From Achromobacter veterisilvae (lineage in GTDB: Bacteria > Pseudomonadota > Gammaproteobacteria > Burkholderiales > Burkholderiaceae_B), in assembly GCF_900496975.1 (NCBI RefSeq), contig NZ_UFQC01000004.1:1-64000 (forward strand): 64,000 nt of DNA. The letters are read 5' to 3'. Shown one piece after another: positions 43,365-52,626 of the stretch. The notes under the pieces are model-generated. The model was given only the letters and a program-made list of their open reading frames with translations. It had not been told where the DNA came from and ran no database searches. How positions within the stretch are numbered: the stretch's first letter is position 1; the number at the start of each line of letters is the position of its first letter. A program made the position numbers and the translations under genes.

Positions 43365-44135
43365 ATGAAGTCGATCGGAAAATTTGCCTGCGGCATGGCC
43401 GCCGTGGTCTGCCTGGCCGCCCATGCCGCGTGGGCCGCGCAGGATCTGAACGTGTACGGCCCCGGCGGCCCCGCCCCAGCCATGAAGGAAGCCGCCGAGG
43501 CGTTCGGCAAGCAGCACGGCATCCGCGTCGAGGTCACCGCGGGCCCCACGCCCGCCTGGGCCGAACAGGCCAAGCAGGATGCCGACGTGATCTATAGCGG
43601 GGCCGAGAACATGATGAGCGGCTTCGCTTCCGCGCTGCCTGGCGTGTTCGAGCTGCGGGACGCCCGCACGCTGTACCTGCGGCCGTCGGCCATCCTGGTG
43701 CGCCCCGGCAATCCCAAGCGCATCGGCGGCTTCAAGGATTTGCTGAAACCGGGCATCAAGGTCATGGCGGTATCGGGCGCGGGGCAGACGGGCCTGTGGG
43801 AAGACGTGGCCGGCCGCCTGGGCGATATCGAAACCGTCCGCGCCTTCCGCGCCAACCTGATCCTGCCGGAAGCCGGCAACAGCGCGCAGGCGCGCAAGCA
43901 GTGGACCGAGGACCAGACCATCGACGCCTGGCTGATCTGGAACATCTGGCAGGTGTCGAATCCCGATCTGGCCGGCGTGGTCGAGATCGAAGAGCCGTAC
44001 CGCATCTACCGGGACGCGGGCGTCGTGGTGACGAAAAAGGGGAAGGCCAATCCGCAGGCGCGGGCCTTCGCCGATTTCCTCGCGGCGCCCGAGGGCAAGG
44101 CCATCTTCCGGAAGTGGGGCTGGAAGACGGACTGA
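43365..44135 (+). CDS. ModA-like extracellular solute-binding protein
   Basis: This 256-residue exported protein starts MKSIGKFACGMAAVVCLAAH with GGGAG upstream, and its signal peptide ends AAWAA. The mature protein opens QDLNVYGPGGPAPAMKEAAE, typical of ModA/AccA-type binding proteins (substrate-binding fold type II). It lacks adjoining permease or ATPase genes. It converges with the M24 hydrolase gene 16 bp away. Family ligands include molybdate and other oxyanions, or agrocinopine-like compounds; the ligand is unknown. Confidence 0.88.
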   Translation: MKSIGKFACGMAAVVCLAAHAAWAAQDLNVYGPGGPAPAMKEAAEAFGKQHGIRVEVTAGPTPAWAEQAKQDADVIYSGAENMMSGFASALPGVFELRDARTLYLRPSAILVRPGNPKRIGGFKDLLKPGIKVMAVSGAGQTGLWEDVAGRLGDIETVRAFRANLILPEAGNSAQARKQWTEDQTIDAWLIWNIWQVSNPDLAGVVEIEEPYRIYRDAGVVVTKKGKANPQARAFADFLAAPEGKAIFRKWGWKTD

Positions 44136-44151
44136 GCCCTCCCCTGCGCCG

Positions 44152-45315
44152 CTAGCGGCACACGCGGTAGGCCGGCTTGAGCTTGCTCAGGACCTCGGGC
44201 GCGCCGCTCTCCGACACCACCAGGGTGTGGCCCAGCGACATGGCGAGGTTGTTGGGCGTATCGATCAGGATGGCGTGCAGGAACAGCACCATGCCCGGTT
44301 CGGCCAGCGTGCCGTTCTCGGCGAACAGCAGCGGGGGCACGTCCATCCAACTGGGCCGGAAGGTCGCTCCCAGCGAATAGCCGCAAGCCGCCATGCGCGC
44401 ATGGCCGTAGCCGTGCCGGTCGAACACGCGGCGGTGGGCCTGGTCGATATCGCCCAACGGATTGCCCGCCTGCGCGGCGGCCGTCATCGCGGTCAGCGCC
44501 TCCAGCGTGATGTCGAACATGCGCTCCTGCCGCGGATCGTGCTTCCCGATGGCCACCGTGCGCATCAGGCAGGCGCAATAGTGCCGGTAGCTGGCGGCGA
44601 ACTCCAGCGTCAACTGGTCTTCCTCGTCCAGGTGCCGATAGCCGGTGGCGGTGCGCACCAGCAAGGCGCGATCGCCGGATCCGAGCACCGGGCCGCCCGG
44701 AGGCGGATCGCCGCCGCCCCGGAACTGCACCGCCGCCCCCGCCGCCGCGATATCGCCTTCGAACGCGCCCGGCCGCGCCGCTTCCAGCATGGCCAGCAGG
44801 GAGTCGTCGGCCAGGCTCGCGGCTTCGCGCACGTAGCGCAGTTCCGCTTCCGATTTCACCACCCGCAAGGCGCGCACCAGGTGCGAAGCGTCGACCAGCC
44901 TGCACCAGTCGGCCAGGCGGGCGTGCACGCGCGCATGGTTCTTGCCGACCAGGCCGAAGTTGTCGGTTTCCATGCCGACCCGCCTGCCGGCCAGCCCCAG
45001 TTCCTCCAGGATGGCCTTCAGGTCGATGCTGGGATCCGCGCCCTCGTTGTCGTACCAGATGCGGATGTCGTCGACGATGGAGGTGCGCTGGGCCTGGACC
45101 AGGTCGGGGCGGCGGGTCAGCAGGATGGGAGGCCGGTCGTCCGCGGTCAGGATCGTGCACTGGAAGAATACGTAGCCCGCCGTGTCGAACCCGGTCAGGT
45201 AGTAGTGGCTTTCCTGGGCGAACAGCAGCAAGGCATCCAGGTTTTCCGCCTGCATGCGCTTGCGCGCTGCCCGTATGCGGTCGAAAAACGTCTCGCGCGG
45301 AAAATGTAGCGCCAT
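44152..45315 (-). CDS. M24-family (pita-bread) hydrolase, ectoine-hydrolase/creatinase-like
   Basis: This 387-residue protein starts MALHFPRETFFDRIRAARKR with GGAG upstream. The N-terminal creatinase domain spans residues 1-150; the C-terminal pita-bread fold contains HGYGHARMAACGYSLGATFR and AEPGMVLFLHAIL. The usual metal ligands of prolidase are replaced: the Asp pair region reads TLEFAASYRHYCACLMRT and the Glu after PGM is absent. That matches the metal-free members such as creatinase and DoeA-like amidohydrolases rather than a true Xaa-Pro peptidase. It is the last gene of a PotABCD-like transporter operon, so it probably hydrolyses the imported amine or amide. Confidence 0.85.
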   Translation of the reverse strand: MALHFPRETFFDRIRAARKRMQAENLDALLLFAQESHYYLTGFDTAGYVFFQCTILTADDRPPILLTRRPDLVQAQRTSIVDDIRIWYDNEGADPSIDLKAILEELGLAGRRVGMETDNFGLVGKNHARVHARLADWCRLVDASHLVRALRVVKSEAELRYVREAASLADDSLLAMLEAARPGAFEGDIAAAGAAVQFRGGGDPPPGGPVLGSGDRALLVRTATGYRHLDEEDQLTLEFAASYRHYCACLMRTVAIGKHDPRQERMFDITLEALTAMTAAAQAGNPLGDIDQAHRRVFDRHGYGHARMAACGYSLGATFRPSWMDVPPLLFAENGTLAEPGMVLFLHAILIDTPNNLAMSLGHTLVVSESGAPEVLSKLKPAYRVCR

Positions 45316-45362
45316 TGTGGGGTCTCCGGAGGTAAGTCGTTGTGGAAGAAGACGGTTCGACG

Positions 45363-46178
45363 TCAACGGCGCCGCTGCAGGGCCCGCGCGGCCAGCGGCA
45401 GCGCCACCGACACGAGAATGAGCAGGGTGGAGATCGCCGCGATGGCCGGATCCACTTCATCGCGCAGGGAATTGAACATGCGCTTGGTGAGCGTGGCGCT
45501 CGGGCCGCCGGCGATGAACAGCGCCACCACCACTTCGTCCAGCGAGGTGATGAAGGCCAGGATGGCCGCGGCCATCACCGAGAAGCGGATCTGCGGAAGC
45601 GTCACGTCGCGGAACGCGCGCAGCGGATGCGCGCCCAGGCTGCGCGCGGCCATCTCCTGGCTGAAGTCGAAGCTGGCCAAGGCGGCGCTGACGGTAATGA
45701 ACACCAGCGGCAGCGCCAGGCAGGTATGCGCCAGGACCAGCCCGAGCAGCGTGTTATTCAGCCCCAGGCGCGCGTACAGCAGGAACACCCCTACCCCGCA
45801 CAGGATGACCGGCAGGGCCAGCGGCAGCAGGAACACCAGCCGCAGCCAGCGCGCATGGCCGGCCGTCGCGCGGGCCGCGGCATAGGCGGCCGCCAGGCCC
45901 AGGGGCGTGGCCAGCACCGTGGTGCCCGCCGCCGCCCGCAGCGACACCCAGGTGGCCTCGCGCCACTCCAGGCTCTGGAAGTACTCCAGATACCAGCGCA
46001 GCGACCAGGCGCTGGGCGGGAAGGTCAGGAAGCGCGAATCCGAGAAACTCATGGGGATCACCACCAGCGTGGGCGCCACCAGGAACAGGACGATGAGCGC
46101 GCAGACGGGCGTCAGCCACCAAGGCGCGCGCGTGTGAAAAGAATTCTGCATCGCCCTACCTCGCCAGGAGTTTTTCAA
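45363..46178 (-). CDS. ABC transporter permease, PotC-like
   Basis: This 271-residue inner-membrane permease has about six helices. The binding-protein-dependent motif is AARSLGAHPLRAFRDVTLPQ, and the PotC-type end is FITSLDEVVVALFIAGG. It overlaps the PotB-like gene by 23 bp. It belongs to the polyamine/opine/thiamine importer family. Confidence 0.93.
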   Translation of the reverse strand: MKNSWRGRAMQNSFHTRAPWWLTPVCALIVLFLVAPTLVVIPMSFSDSRFLTFPPSAWSLRWYLEYFQSLEWREATWVSLRAAAGTTVLATPLGLAAAYAAARATAGHARWLRLVFLLPLALPVILCGVGVFLLYARLGLNNTLLGLVLAHTCLALPLVFITVSAALASFDFSQEMAARSLGAHPLRAFRDVTLPQIRFSVMAAAILAFITSLDEVVVALFIAGGPSATLTKRMFNSLRDEVDPAIAAISTLLILVSVALPLAARALQRRR

Positions 46179-47040
46179 GACCGAACACGCGGCCCAGCAG
46201 CCAGATGAACAGCAAGGTCACGGCCAGCAGCACCACGCCCAGGGCGCTGGCGGCGCCCCAGTCTCCGTAGAGCGAAATGTTGCGTTCGATCTGCATGGAC
46301 CACATGACGACCCGGCCGCCGCCCAGGACCGCCGGCGTGACGTAGAAACCCAGGGACAGCACGAAGACCAGCACCGAGCCGGCGGCCAGCCCCGGCAGGG
46401 ACAGGGGCAGGTACACCTGGCGGAAAGCCTGCCCCGGCGTGGCGCCCAGGCTGGCCGCCGCCTGCATGTAGTCGGCGGCGATGGCGCGCATGCTGGCGTA
46501 GAGCGGCAGCACCATGAAGGGCAGCATGATGTGGATCATCCCGATGGCGGTGCCGGTGAAGTTGTGGACCAGGCGCAGCGGCGCGTCGGTCAGGCCCAGG
46601 TCGGCCAGCCAGCCGTTGATGACCCCGCGCCGCTGCAGGAGAATCAGCCACGCGTAGGTGCGCACCAGAAGCGAAGTCCAGAACGGCAGCAATACGCAGA
46701 GCATCAGCAGCGCCGCCGCGCGCGCCGATACCCGCGCCATCAGGTAGCACAGGGGATAGGCCAGCAGTGCGCACACCGCCGTCACCAGCAAGGCGAGTTC
46801 GAAAGTCGTGCGGAAGCTGTAGAGGAAGGCGCCGTGCCACAGGCGCTCGTAATTCGCGAAGGTCAGGCCGTCCGGGCCGATGACGGACAGGGCCGACAGC
46901 CACAGGATCGGGCCCAGCAGCACCACGGCCAGCAACAGCAGCGCCGGCGCGGCCAGCAGCAGCAGGCGCCACTGGCCATGGCGCGCCCGCGCGGCGCGGG
47001 AGGCCTGGGCGCGCGGCAAGGTCGCGTCAGCGGCCATCAT
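46156..47040 (-). CDS. ABC transporter permease, PotB-like
   Basis: This 294-residue inner-membrane permease has about six helices. The coupling motif is AAASLGATPGQAFRQVYLPL, and the segment LCVLLPFWTSLLVRTYAWLI is characteristic of PotB/YdcU proteins. It overlaps both neighbours (14 bp with the ATPase gene, 23 bp with the PotC-like gene), so expression is tightly coupled. Confidence 0.93.
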   Translation of the reverse strand: MMAADATLPRAQASRAARARHGQWRLLLLAAPALLLLAVVLLGPILWLSALSVIGPDGLTFANYERLWHGAFLYSFRTTFELALLVTAVCALLAYPLCYLMARVSARAAALLMLCVLLPFWTSLLVRTYAWLILLQRRGVINGWLADLGLTDAPLRLVHNFTGTAIGMIHIMLPFMVLPLYASMRAIAADYMQAAASLGATPGQAFRQVYLPLSLPGLAAGSVLVFVLSLGFYVTPAVLGGGRVVMWSMQIERNISLYGDWGAASALGVVLLAVTLLFIWLLGRVFGLEKLLAR

Positions 47041-48127
47041 GGGCCTCCTTGGGAATGAGCACGGTGTCTTCGACGTGCAGGGCCAGGGTCACTTTCTGGC
47101 CGGTCGCGACACCGGACTCGCGGATCTGCGTGGGCCCCAGGCGCAGCGACACCTCCAGGCCGTCATCCAGGCGGACGAAGAGGCGGGAGCTTTCGCCCTG
47201 GAAGACCGTATCCGCCACTACGCCGCTCAACAGATTGCAGGCCGGATCCGGCGCGGCGTCCGCCAGCATCAGATTCTCCGGACGCAACATCAGCCATGCC
47301 TCGTCGCCGCCCGGCGCATCCTGCCCCGCGGGCAGCGCCAGCGGCCGCCCGGACACCAGATGCCGGCCGCCCTCGCGCCTGACCGGCAGGAAATGCGATT
47401 CGCCGATGAAGTCCGCCACGAAGCGCGTGGCGGGCCGCTGGTAGATGCTGCGCGCGCCGGCGATCTGCTCGATGCGGCCGCGGTTCATCACCGCGACGCG
47501 GTCCGACATGGTCAGCGCTTCGCGCTGATCATGCGTGACGTACACGGTCGTGACGCCCAGGCGGTCGTGCAGTTGCCGGATTTCGCGCTGCATCTGCTCG
47601 CGCAGTTGCTTGTCCAGCGCCGAGAGCGGCTCGTCCATAAGCAGGATCGCGGGCTCGAAGACGATCGCTCGCGCCAGCGCCACCCGCTGGCGCTGTCCGC
47701 CGGACAACTGGCTCACGCGCCGGTCGGCCACGCCCGGCAGGCGCACCAGTTCCAGCGCGCCGGCGACCCGCTCGCGGATCTCGGCCTTGGCGCATTTCCT
47801 GAGCCGCAAGGGGTAGCCGATGTTCTCGCCCACGGTCATGTGCGGAAAAAGCGCATAGCTCTGGAACACCATGCCGATGTTGCGCCGGTGCGCCGGCTCG
47901 GCCACCATGCTGCGGCCGCCGAACCGCAGGTCGCCGGCGTCCGGCTGCACGAAGCCGGCCAGCGCCATCAGCAGCGTGGTCTTGCCCGAGCCCGACGGGC
48001 CCAGCAGGGTCAGGAATTCCCCGCCGCGCACCTCCAGGTCCACCTGGTCCAGCACTGTCTGCGCGCCATAGGCTTTGCACAGGCCCTCCACCGCGATGGG
48101 CAGGCCCCGCTGTTTCGCATCCGTCAT
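47027..48127 (-). CDS. ABC transporter ATP-binding protein, PotA-like with TOBE domain
   Basis: This 366-residue ATPase has Walker A GPSGSGKT at residues 43-50, signature LSGGQRQRVALARA, Walker B ILLMDEPL and switch His in YVTHDQREAL. A C-terminal TOBE domain from about residue 280 (MLRPENLMLADAAP) is typical of spermidine/putrescine importers. It lies 14 bp after the binding-protein gene. Confidence 0.94.
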   Translation of the reverse strand: MTDAKQRGLPIAVEGLCKAYGAQTVLDQVDLEVRGGEFLTLLGPSGSGKTTLLMALAGFVQPDAGDLRFGGRSMVAEPAHRRNIGMVFQSYALFPHMTVGENIGYPLRLRKCAKAEIRERVAGALELVRLPGVADRRVSQLSGGQRQRVALARAIVFEPAILLMDEPLSALDKQLREQMQREIRQLHDRLGVTTVYVTHDQREALTMSDRVAVMNRGRIEQIAGARSIYQRPATRFVADFIGESHFLPVRREGGRHLVSGRPLALPAGQDAPGGDEAWLMLRPENLMLADAAPDPACNLLSGVVADTVFQGESSRLFVRLDDGLEVSLRLGPTQIRESGVATGQKVTLALHVEDTVLIPKEAHDGR

Positions 48128-48141
48128 GGCTGTCCCCGCCT

Positions 48142-49167
48142 TCAGCGTTGCAGCATCAGATCGAAGCGCTTGGACATGGCGTCATAGTTCTGCGCCCACC
48201 ATTGCGTATCCAGCACCACGGCGCCCGCGCGGTTCTCCGGCGAGTTCGGCAGCCGGGCCGCCAGCTCCGGGCTGATAATGCCGGTTTCATAGGCCTTTTC
48301 GTTCGCCGGGGCATAGTTGATCAGCGTGGACAGGCGTGCCTGCGTTTCGGGCTTGACGAGATAAGCCAGCACTTTCATCGCGGCTTCCTTGTTCTTCGCC
48401 CCTTTGGGAATCGCCAGGCAGTCGTACAGCACGATCTGCTGGTTCCACGAAAAGTCCATCCTCGGGTCTTCGGTGATCAGATCCTGGATGCGTCCGTTCC
48501 AGATCCCGGACATATCGACTTCCCCGTGCTGCATGAGCTGCACGGATTCGGCGCCCGACCCCCACCATGCGCCTACGCTGGGCTTCAGCTCGGCCAGTTT
48601 GCGGAAGGCCCGATCGACGTCGGGCGGATAGATGTCCGAAGGCGCTACGCCGTCGGCCAGCAGCGCGGCCTCGATGTTGTAGAGGGGGGAACGCCTCAGG
48701 GAACGCATGCCCGGGAATTCGCGCGTGTTCCAGAAGTCCTTCCAATTCTGCGGCGGCGCCCCCTTCAGGGCCTCCTTGTTCCAACTGATCACGACGCCGT
48801 ACACGACGTCCGCGACCCAGTAGTCCGACTTCATGTTGTCGGGAATGCCGGTCGTATCGACGATGGCCGGGTCCAGCTTTTCCAGCAGGCCTTCCTTCTC
48901 CATCAAGGGGCAGGATTGGTTGCCCTGCTGCACGATGTCCCACGCGGGCTTGCCGGACGCGACCTGGGTGCGCACATCGGCCAGGCCGGATGTGGTGTCT
49001 TCCCTGATGGTGAGGCCCAGCGCTTTTTCGGCGGGTGTGAACCAGGCTTCCCGCTGCGCCTTCTGGAACGAACCGCCCCAGGAAGCCAGGGTGATGCTGC
49101 CGCCATCGGCCTGCGCGCCGGCGGCCACGCAAGCCAGGATCATGCCGCCCAATAACTTCGCCTTCAT
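48142..49167 (-). CDS. PotD-like periplasmic binding protein
   Basis: This 341-residue exported protein has signal peptide MKAKLLGGMILACVAAGAQA. The mature sequence opens SITLASWGGSFQKAQREAWF, which is the PotD/YdcS pattern for spermidine, putrescine or opine-like ligands. It is the first gene of the operon binding protein-ATPase-two permeases-M24 hydrolase. The divergent LysR gene at 49348 presumably controls it. The ligand is not identifiable; coupling to a creatinase/DoeA-like enzyme suggests an N-acyl or guanidino compound. Confidence 0.93.
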   Translation of the reverse strand: MKAKLLGGMILACVAAGAQADGGSITLASWGGSFQKAQREAWFTPAEKALGLTIREDTTSGLADVRTQVASGKPAWDIVQQGNQSCPLMEKEGLLEKLDPAIVDTTGIPDNMKSDYWVADVVYGVVISWNKEALKGAPPQNWKDFWNTREFPGMRSLRRSPLYNIEAALLADGVAPSDIYPPDVDRAFRKLAELKPSVGAWWGSGAESVQLMQHGEVDMSGIWNGRIQDLITEDPRMDFSWNQQIVLYDCLAIPKGAKNKEAAMKVLAYLVKPETQARLSTLINYAPANEKAYETGIISPELAARLPNSPENRAGAVVLDTQWWAQNYDAMSKRFDLMLQR

Positions 49168-49222
49168 TGTGTTCCCCTTGAATCATGAATCGAGTTGGAT
49201 GCCTATCGGTCAATTCACATCG

Positions 49223-49335
49223 AAAAAATTCATATATGCTTTGAACCGAACAATATAAGCACGGCTTGTTTTCTTAGGGACTATAGGGCAGCAAATCCGC
49301 AAACAACTGATTGAAATTCAATACATGAATTTTTT
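49223..49335. promoter_or_regulatory. Divergent promoter region with spaced inverted arms and a central palindrome
   Basis: AAAAAATTCAT at 49223-49233 is repeated in inverted orientation as ATGAATTTTTT at 49325-49335, placing one arm near each divergent gene. A perfect palindrome, ATTGAA-A-TTCAAT, lies at 49310-49322. These are reasonable sites for the adjacent LysR regulator, which usually binds a dyad in the divergent region. Confidence 0.45.
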
Positions 49336-49347
49336 GAGTGAATCCCC

Positions 49348-50289
49348 ATGATCTCCGAACGCGATACTCCCGAGCCGCCCCTGCGGGCGATACGCGCATT
49401 CGAAGCGTTCGCCCAGCACGGTTCCATCGCCGACGCCGCCGCCGAGCTGAACATCACGCCGTCCGCCGTCAGCCATCAACTGCATCTGCTGGAAAGCTAT
49501 ATCCAGACGCCGCTCACGATGCGCAAGGGCCGTTCGCTTTGCCTCACGGACGAAGGGCGCGATTACTACCGCTCGATCCACACGGCATTCACCGTGTTGC
49601 GCAGCGCCACGCGCCAGGCGCAAGAACGCGCCACCCTGACCCAGGTCACCGTGGGCGTGACGGGCCTGCTGGGCACCGGCTGGCTGTTGCCGCGGCTGGG
49701 ACGCTTCATGCGGGAACATCCGGACATCGGCATCAACGTGGTCTACGCCATGCACGGCACGTATCCGAGCGATTCGGCGGACCTGTCGATCCGTTTTGGC
49801 GCCGGCCGTTGGCCCGGCTGCCAGGCCACGCGCCTCCTGGCGGGCGCCGTGGTGCCGGTCTGCACGCCGGCCTTTGCCGATCGCCATGGGCCGTTCAAGC
49901 ATGCGCGGGACCTGGCGCAGGCGCCGCTGGTGCACGATGGCGACCGCGCGCGCTGGGCCGCCTGGTTCGCGCAGGCGGGCGTGCGGCCGGAACGGCTGAA
50001 CGGTCCGCTGCTGGAGGATGCGCAGCTCACGCTGGGCGCCGTCCTGGCGGACCTTGGGGTGGGGCTGATGCGCCTGGCGCTGATTGAAGGGGAACTTGCC
50101 GCCGGCCGCCTGACGCAGCCGTTCGAGCAGCGCCTCGACACGGGGCTGGACTACTACCTGTGCGTGCGCGAGGAAGACCCGCCCACGGAAGCGGCTACCC
50201 GCCTGGCCGAATGGATACTGGCCGAAAGCACCGCTATTTCCGCTGTTCCGACCGCCAGGCGCGCGGAGCGACCCCGACATTCCGGGTGA
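49348..50289 (+). CDS. LysR-family regulator, GcvA type
   Basis: This 313-residue protein has an N-terminal helix-turn-helix (AFAQHGSIADAAAELNITPS, AVSHQLHLLE) and a LysR effector domain with SADLSIRFGAGRWPGCQATR, the GcvA-type signature. It is divergent from the PotABCD-like/M24 operon and probably regulates it. Its last ~56 bp overlap the convergent AraC-type gene, an unusually long overlap; the final codons (VPTARRAERPRHSG) may be an extension past a lost stop. Confidence 0.92.
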   Translation: MISERDTPEPPLRAIRAFEAFAQHGSIADAAAELNITPSAVSHQLHLLESYIQTPLTMRKGRSLCLTDEGRDYYRSIHTAFTVLRSATRQAQERATLTQVTVGVTGLLGTGWLLPRLGRFMREHPDIGINVVYAMHGTYPSDSADLSIRFGAGRWPGCQATRLLAGAVVPVCTPAFADRHGPFKHARDLAQAPLVHDGDRARWAAWFAQAGVRPERLNGPLLEDAQLTLGAVLADLGVGLMRLALIEGELAAGRLTQPFEQRLDTGLDYYLCVREEDPPTEAATRLAEWILAESTAISAVPTARRAERPRHSG

Positions 50290-51130
50290 AGATCCGCGCG
50301 AAGTGGCTCTGGTCGGAAAAGCCGCACTCGGCCGAAATGTCCGCCAGGCTCAGGTCGGACCGCCTGAGCAGTCCCATCGCATGCTCCAGCCGCCGTTCGC
50401 GCACCCACGCGAACGGCGTCATGCCCATCGCGCTCTTGAACGCCCTGGCGAACGTGGCCCGCGACATGCCGCAATGGTTCGCGATATCGGCCAGCGCGAT
50501 GTTCTGCGCCAGGTGCGCCTCGACATATTCCGTCGCCCTGGCCAGTTGCCGCCCGCTCAGCTTGCCCGCGGACCGGCCCTCGGCGCCCCGCAGGCCGGCC
50601 TGTCCGTATCGGCGCAGCAGATGCGCGACCATGGCCAGCGTCAGATGTTCGATGAACATTTCGTCGCCCGATTCGCGGCGCATCAGGCTGGGCAGCAGCG
50701 CCTGGACCAGCAACCGCATGGTCGCGTCCTCCGTGCCCTGCTGCTGGCGCAGTCCGGGCACCTTGCCGGCGAACAGTTCGCCGCCCAATTCGTCGAGCAC
50801 GTCGTTGCGGATCTGGAGCCGCACGTTGTCATAGTCCGACAGGTGCTGGCAGGCGTAGGCGTTGGTCAGGTCGGTCAACGCCATGGAGGCCTTGGAGTGG
50901 CCGCCGGCATGGACGAGTCGTTGGTCCACCCACAGTTTGTGCGATGCAAAATCCTGCATCTGGAAGATCACCGAATACGCGCGGGCCTGGGGAATGGCCT
51001 GCACATGCGCATCGGCGTGGTCGCCCACGTGCCGGAACCTGGCCGCCGCCAGCAGGGGCGTGCGCAGGGCCGCGATGCAGTGAGGAGGATGCGTGACCGG
51101 AGCGGCCAGCGACTTCTCGGTAGGCTGCAT
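50234..51130 (-). CDS. AraC-family transcriptional regulator
   Basis: This 298-residue regulator has an N-terminal ligand region and a C-terminal AraC domain with both helix-turn-helix motifs (IALADIANHCGMSRATFARA and LSLADISAECGFSDQSHFAR). The N-terminal part is of the AraC-binding-like kind (HVQAIPQARAYSVIFQMQDF). It faces the LysR gene at 51299 across a 168-bp intergenic region. Target genes are not evident. Confidence 0.92.
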   Translation of the reverse strand: MQPTEKSLAAPVTHPPHCIAALRTPLLAAARFRHVGDHADAHVQAIPQARAYSVIFQMQDFASHKLWVDQRLVHAGGHSKASMALTDLTNAYACQHLSDYDNVRLQIRNDVLDELGGELFAGKVPGLRQQQGTEDATMRLLVQALLPSLMRRESGDEMFIEHLTLAMVAHLLRRYGQAGLRGAEGRSAGKLSGRQLARATEYVEAHLAQNIALADIANHCGMSRATFARAFKSAMGMTPFAWVRERRLEHAMGLLRRSDLSLADISAECGFSDQSHFARIFTRNVGVAPRAWRSEQRK

Positions 51131-51298
51131 GGGTACCTCCGTTGGTGATGCGCTCCAATGTTGTGGAACTGTACCCTAGCCACTCATCGTGACAAGTAGG
51201 CCGCGCGCGATTCATTGTCGCCCTCCGGTTGACGCAGAATGCCCCCGCCGCGCATCCGCCCTGGGTAAAATGGCCGGCCATCGATTCAAGCGGGCGCT

Positions 51299-52198
51299 AT
51301 GCAATTCGACGACGTTCGTATCTTCGCCGCCGCGGTCGACACCGGCAGTTTCACGGCCGCCGCAGAGAAATTGTTGCTGTCCAAGCAATTCGTCAGCCGG
51401 CGGATCGCGGGCCTGGAGGCATCGCTGGGGGTCCGGCTGCTGGTGCGCAATACGCGCAAGCTCACCGTGACCGAATCGGGCCGGGAGTTCTACGCGCATG
51501 CGCAGCGCATACTGGACAACGTGGCCAGGGCGGAACAGGCCATGGCGCTGCGGCGCACCGAACTGCACGGAACGCTCAGAGTCAGCACGCCCATGTCCTT
51601 CGGGCTGCGCCATCTGTCCCCGCTGATTGCCGAGTTCCTGGCCCAGCACCCCGCCCTGCAATTGCAGGCCATCCTGGACGACCGCCACGTCGACCTGGTC
51701 GGCGAGGCGTTCGACATGGCGCTGCGCATCGGCGCCATGCCCGATTCCACGCTGATCGCTCGCCGCCTGGGCGAACTGCGCATGGTGGCCTGCTGCAGCC
51801 CGTCCTATCTGCGGGAACGCGGCCTGCCCCTGACGCCCCTGGACCTTCAGCGCCACAATTGCCTGCTGTACGGTCGGGAGGCCAAGAACGGCTGGCCGTT
51901 CACCGTGGATGGCGAACAGCAGTCGTTCGAGGCGCGCGGGCCTTTGCTTTCCAACAACGGAGAAGTCGTGCGCGACGCCGCCATCGCCGGCCTGGGAATC
52001 GCGCTATTGCCCCGCTTCATCGTGGGCGGGGCGCTGCGCAGCGGGGAACTGGTCGCGGTGCTGGAAAACCACGCTCCCCGGCCGCTGCCCGTCAGCGCGG
52101 TCTACCCGCAGCACCGCCAGCAATCGACGAACATCTGCGCGTTCGTCGAGTTCCTGGAAGGCCGCTACGCGCGCATGACGGAAAGCCTGGAAGCGTAG
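51299..52198 (+). CDS. LysR-family transcriptional regulator
   Basis: This 299-residue regulator has helix-turn-helix SFTAAAEKLLLSKQFVSRRI near the N-terminus and an effector domain typical of LysR/DsdC-like proteins (RVSTPMSFGLRHLSPLIAEF). Its start ATG is preceded by GGGCGCT, a weak ribosome site. It converges with the DoxX gene (4-bp gap) at the end of the amidohydrolase operon and may regulate that operon or the AraC gene. Confidence 0.92.
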   Translation: MQFDDVRIFAAAVDTGSFTAAAEKLLLSKQFVSRRIAGLEASLGVRLLVRNTRKLTVTESGREFYAHAQRILDNVARAEQAMALRRTELHGTLRVSTPMSFGLRHLSPLIAEFLAQHPALQLQAILDDRHVDLVGEAFDMALRIGAMPDSTLIARRLGELRMVACCSPSYLRERGLPLTPLDLQRHNCLLYGREAKNGWPFTVDGEQQSFEARGPLLSNNGEVVRDAAIAGLGIALLPRFIVGGALRSGELVAVLENHAPRPLPVSAVYPQHRQQSTNICAFVEFLEGRYARMTESLEA

Positions 52199-52202
52199 TG
52201 CG

Positions 52203-52616
52203 CTAGCGTTTCCCGGCGGCCCGCGCTGTCAGGGCGCCGAGCGCCAATCCGCCGATCAGGCCCAGGTTCGCCAGAAAGGCGTTCATGTCATGAAACCTCG
52301 CCTGCGGGTCCGGCAGGTTCCAGAATGCGTGGCCCATCACCGATGCCGCGAGGGTGAACGCGGCCAGCGCGCCCGCCGCCAGCCAGGGCCAGGCCCCGGC
52401 GACCAGCAGGATGGAACCGCCCAACTGCACGGCGATCACCAGTACCGCGTACAGCGCCGGCGGGTGCAGGCCGAAATGCGCGGCCTCGGCCAGCGCGGAC
52501 GGGAAGTCCAGCAGTTTGCTCACGCCGCTCCACCAGAACGGCAGGGTCAGGACGAGCCGGGCCAGACGGCCCGGCAGCGGCGACGAAAGCCAGGCCGCGC
52601 CAGGATGAGTCGTCAT
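52203..52616 (-). CDS. DoxX-family membrane protein
   Basis: This 137-residue protein has about four hydrophobic helices with the DoxX layout (LARLVLTLPFWWSGVSKLLD near the N-terminus, MGHAFWNLPDPQARFHDMNA in the loop). DoxX-type proteins are small inner-membrane proteins, some linked to thiosulfate:quinone oxidoreductase or redox stress. It is the last gene of the operon XapX-isochorismatase-MFS-amidohydrolase-DoxX. Confidence 0.87.
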   Translation of the reverse strand: MTTHPGAAWLSSPLPGRLARLVLTLPFWWSGVSKLLDFPSALAEAAHFGLHPPALYAVLVIAVQLGGSILLVAGAWPWLAAGALAAFTLAASVMGHAFWNLPDPQARFHDMNAFLANLGLIGGLALGALTARAAGKR

Positions 52617-52626
52617 GGCGCCGCCC

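Noticed and set aside
44152-45315. Conventional Xaa-Pro aminopeptidase
   Set aside because: The metal-binding Asp and Glu residues are substituted, and the CGYSLG region resembles metal-free members.
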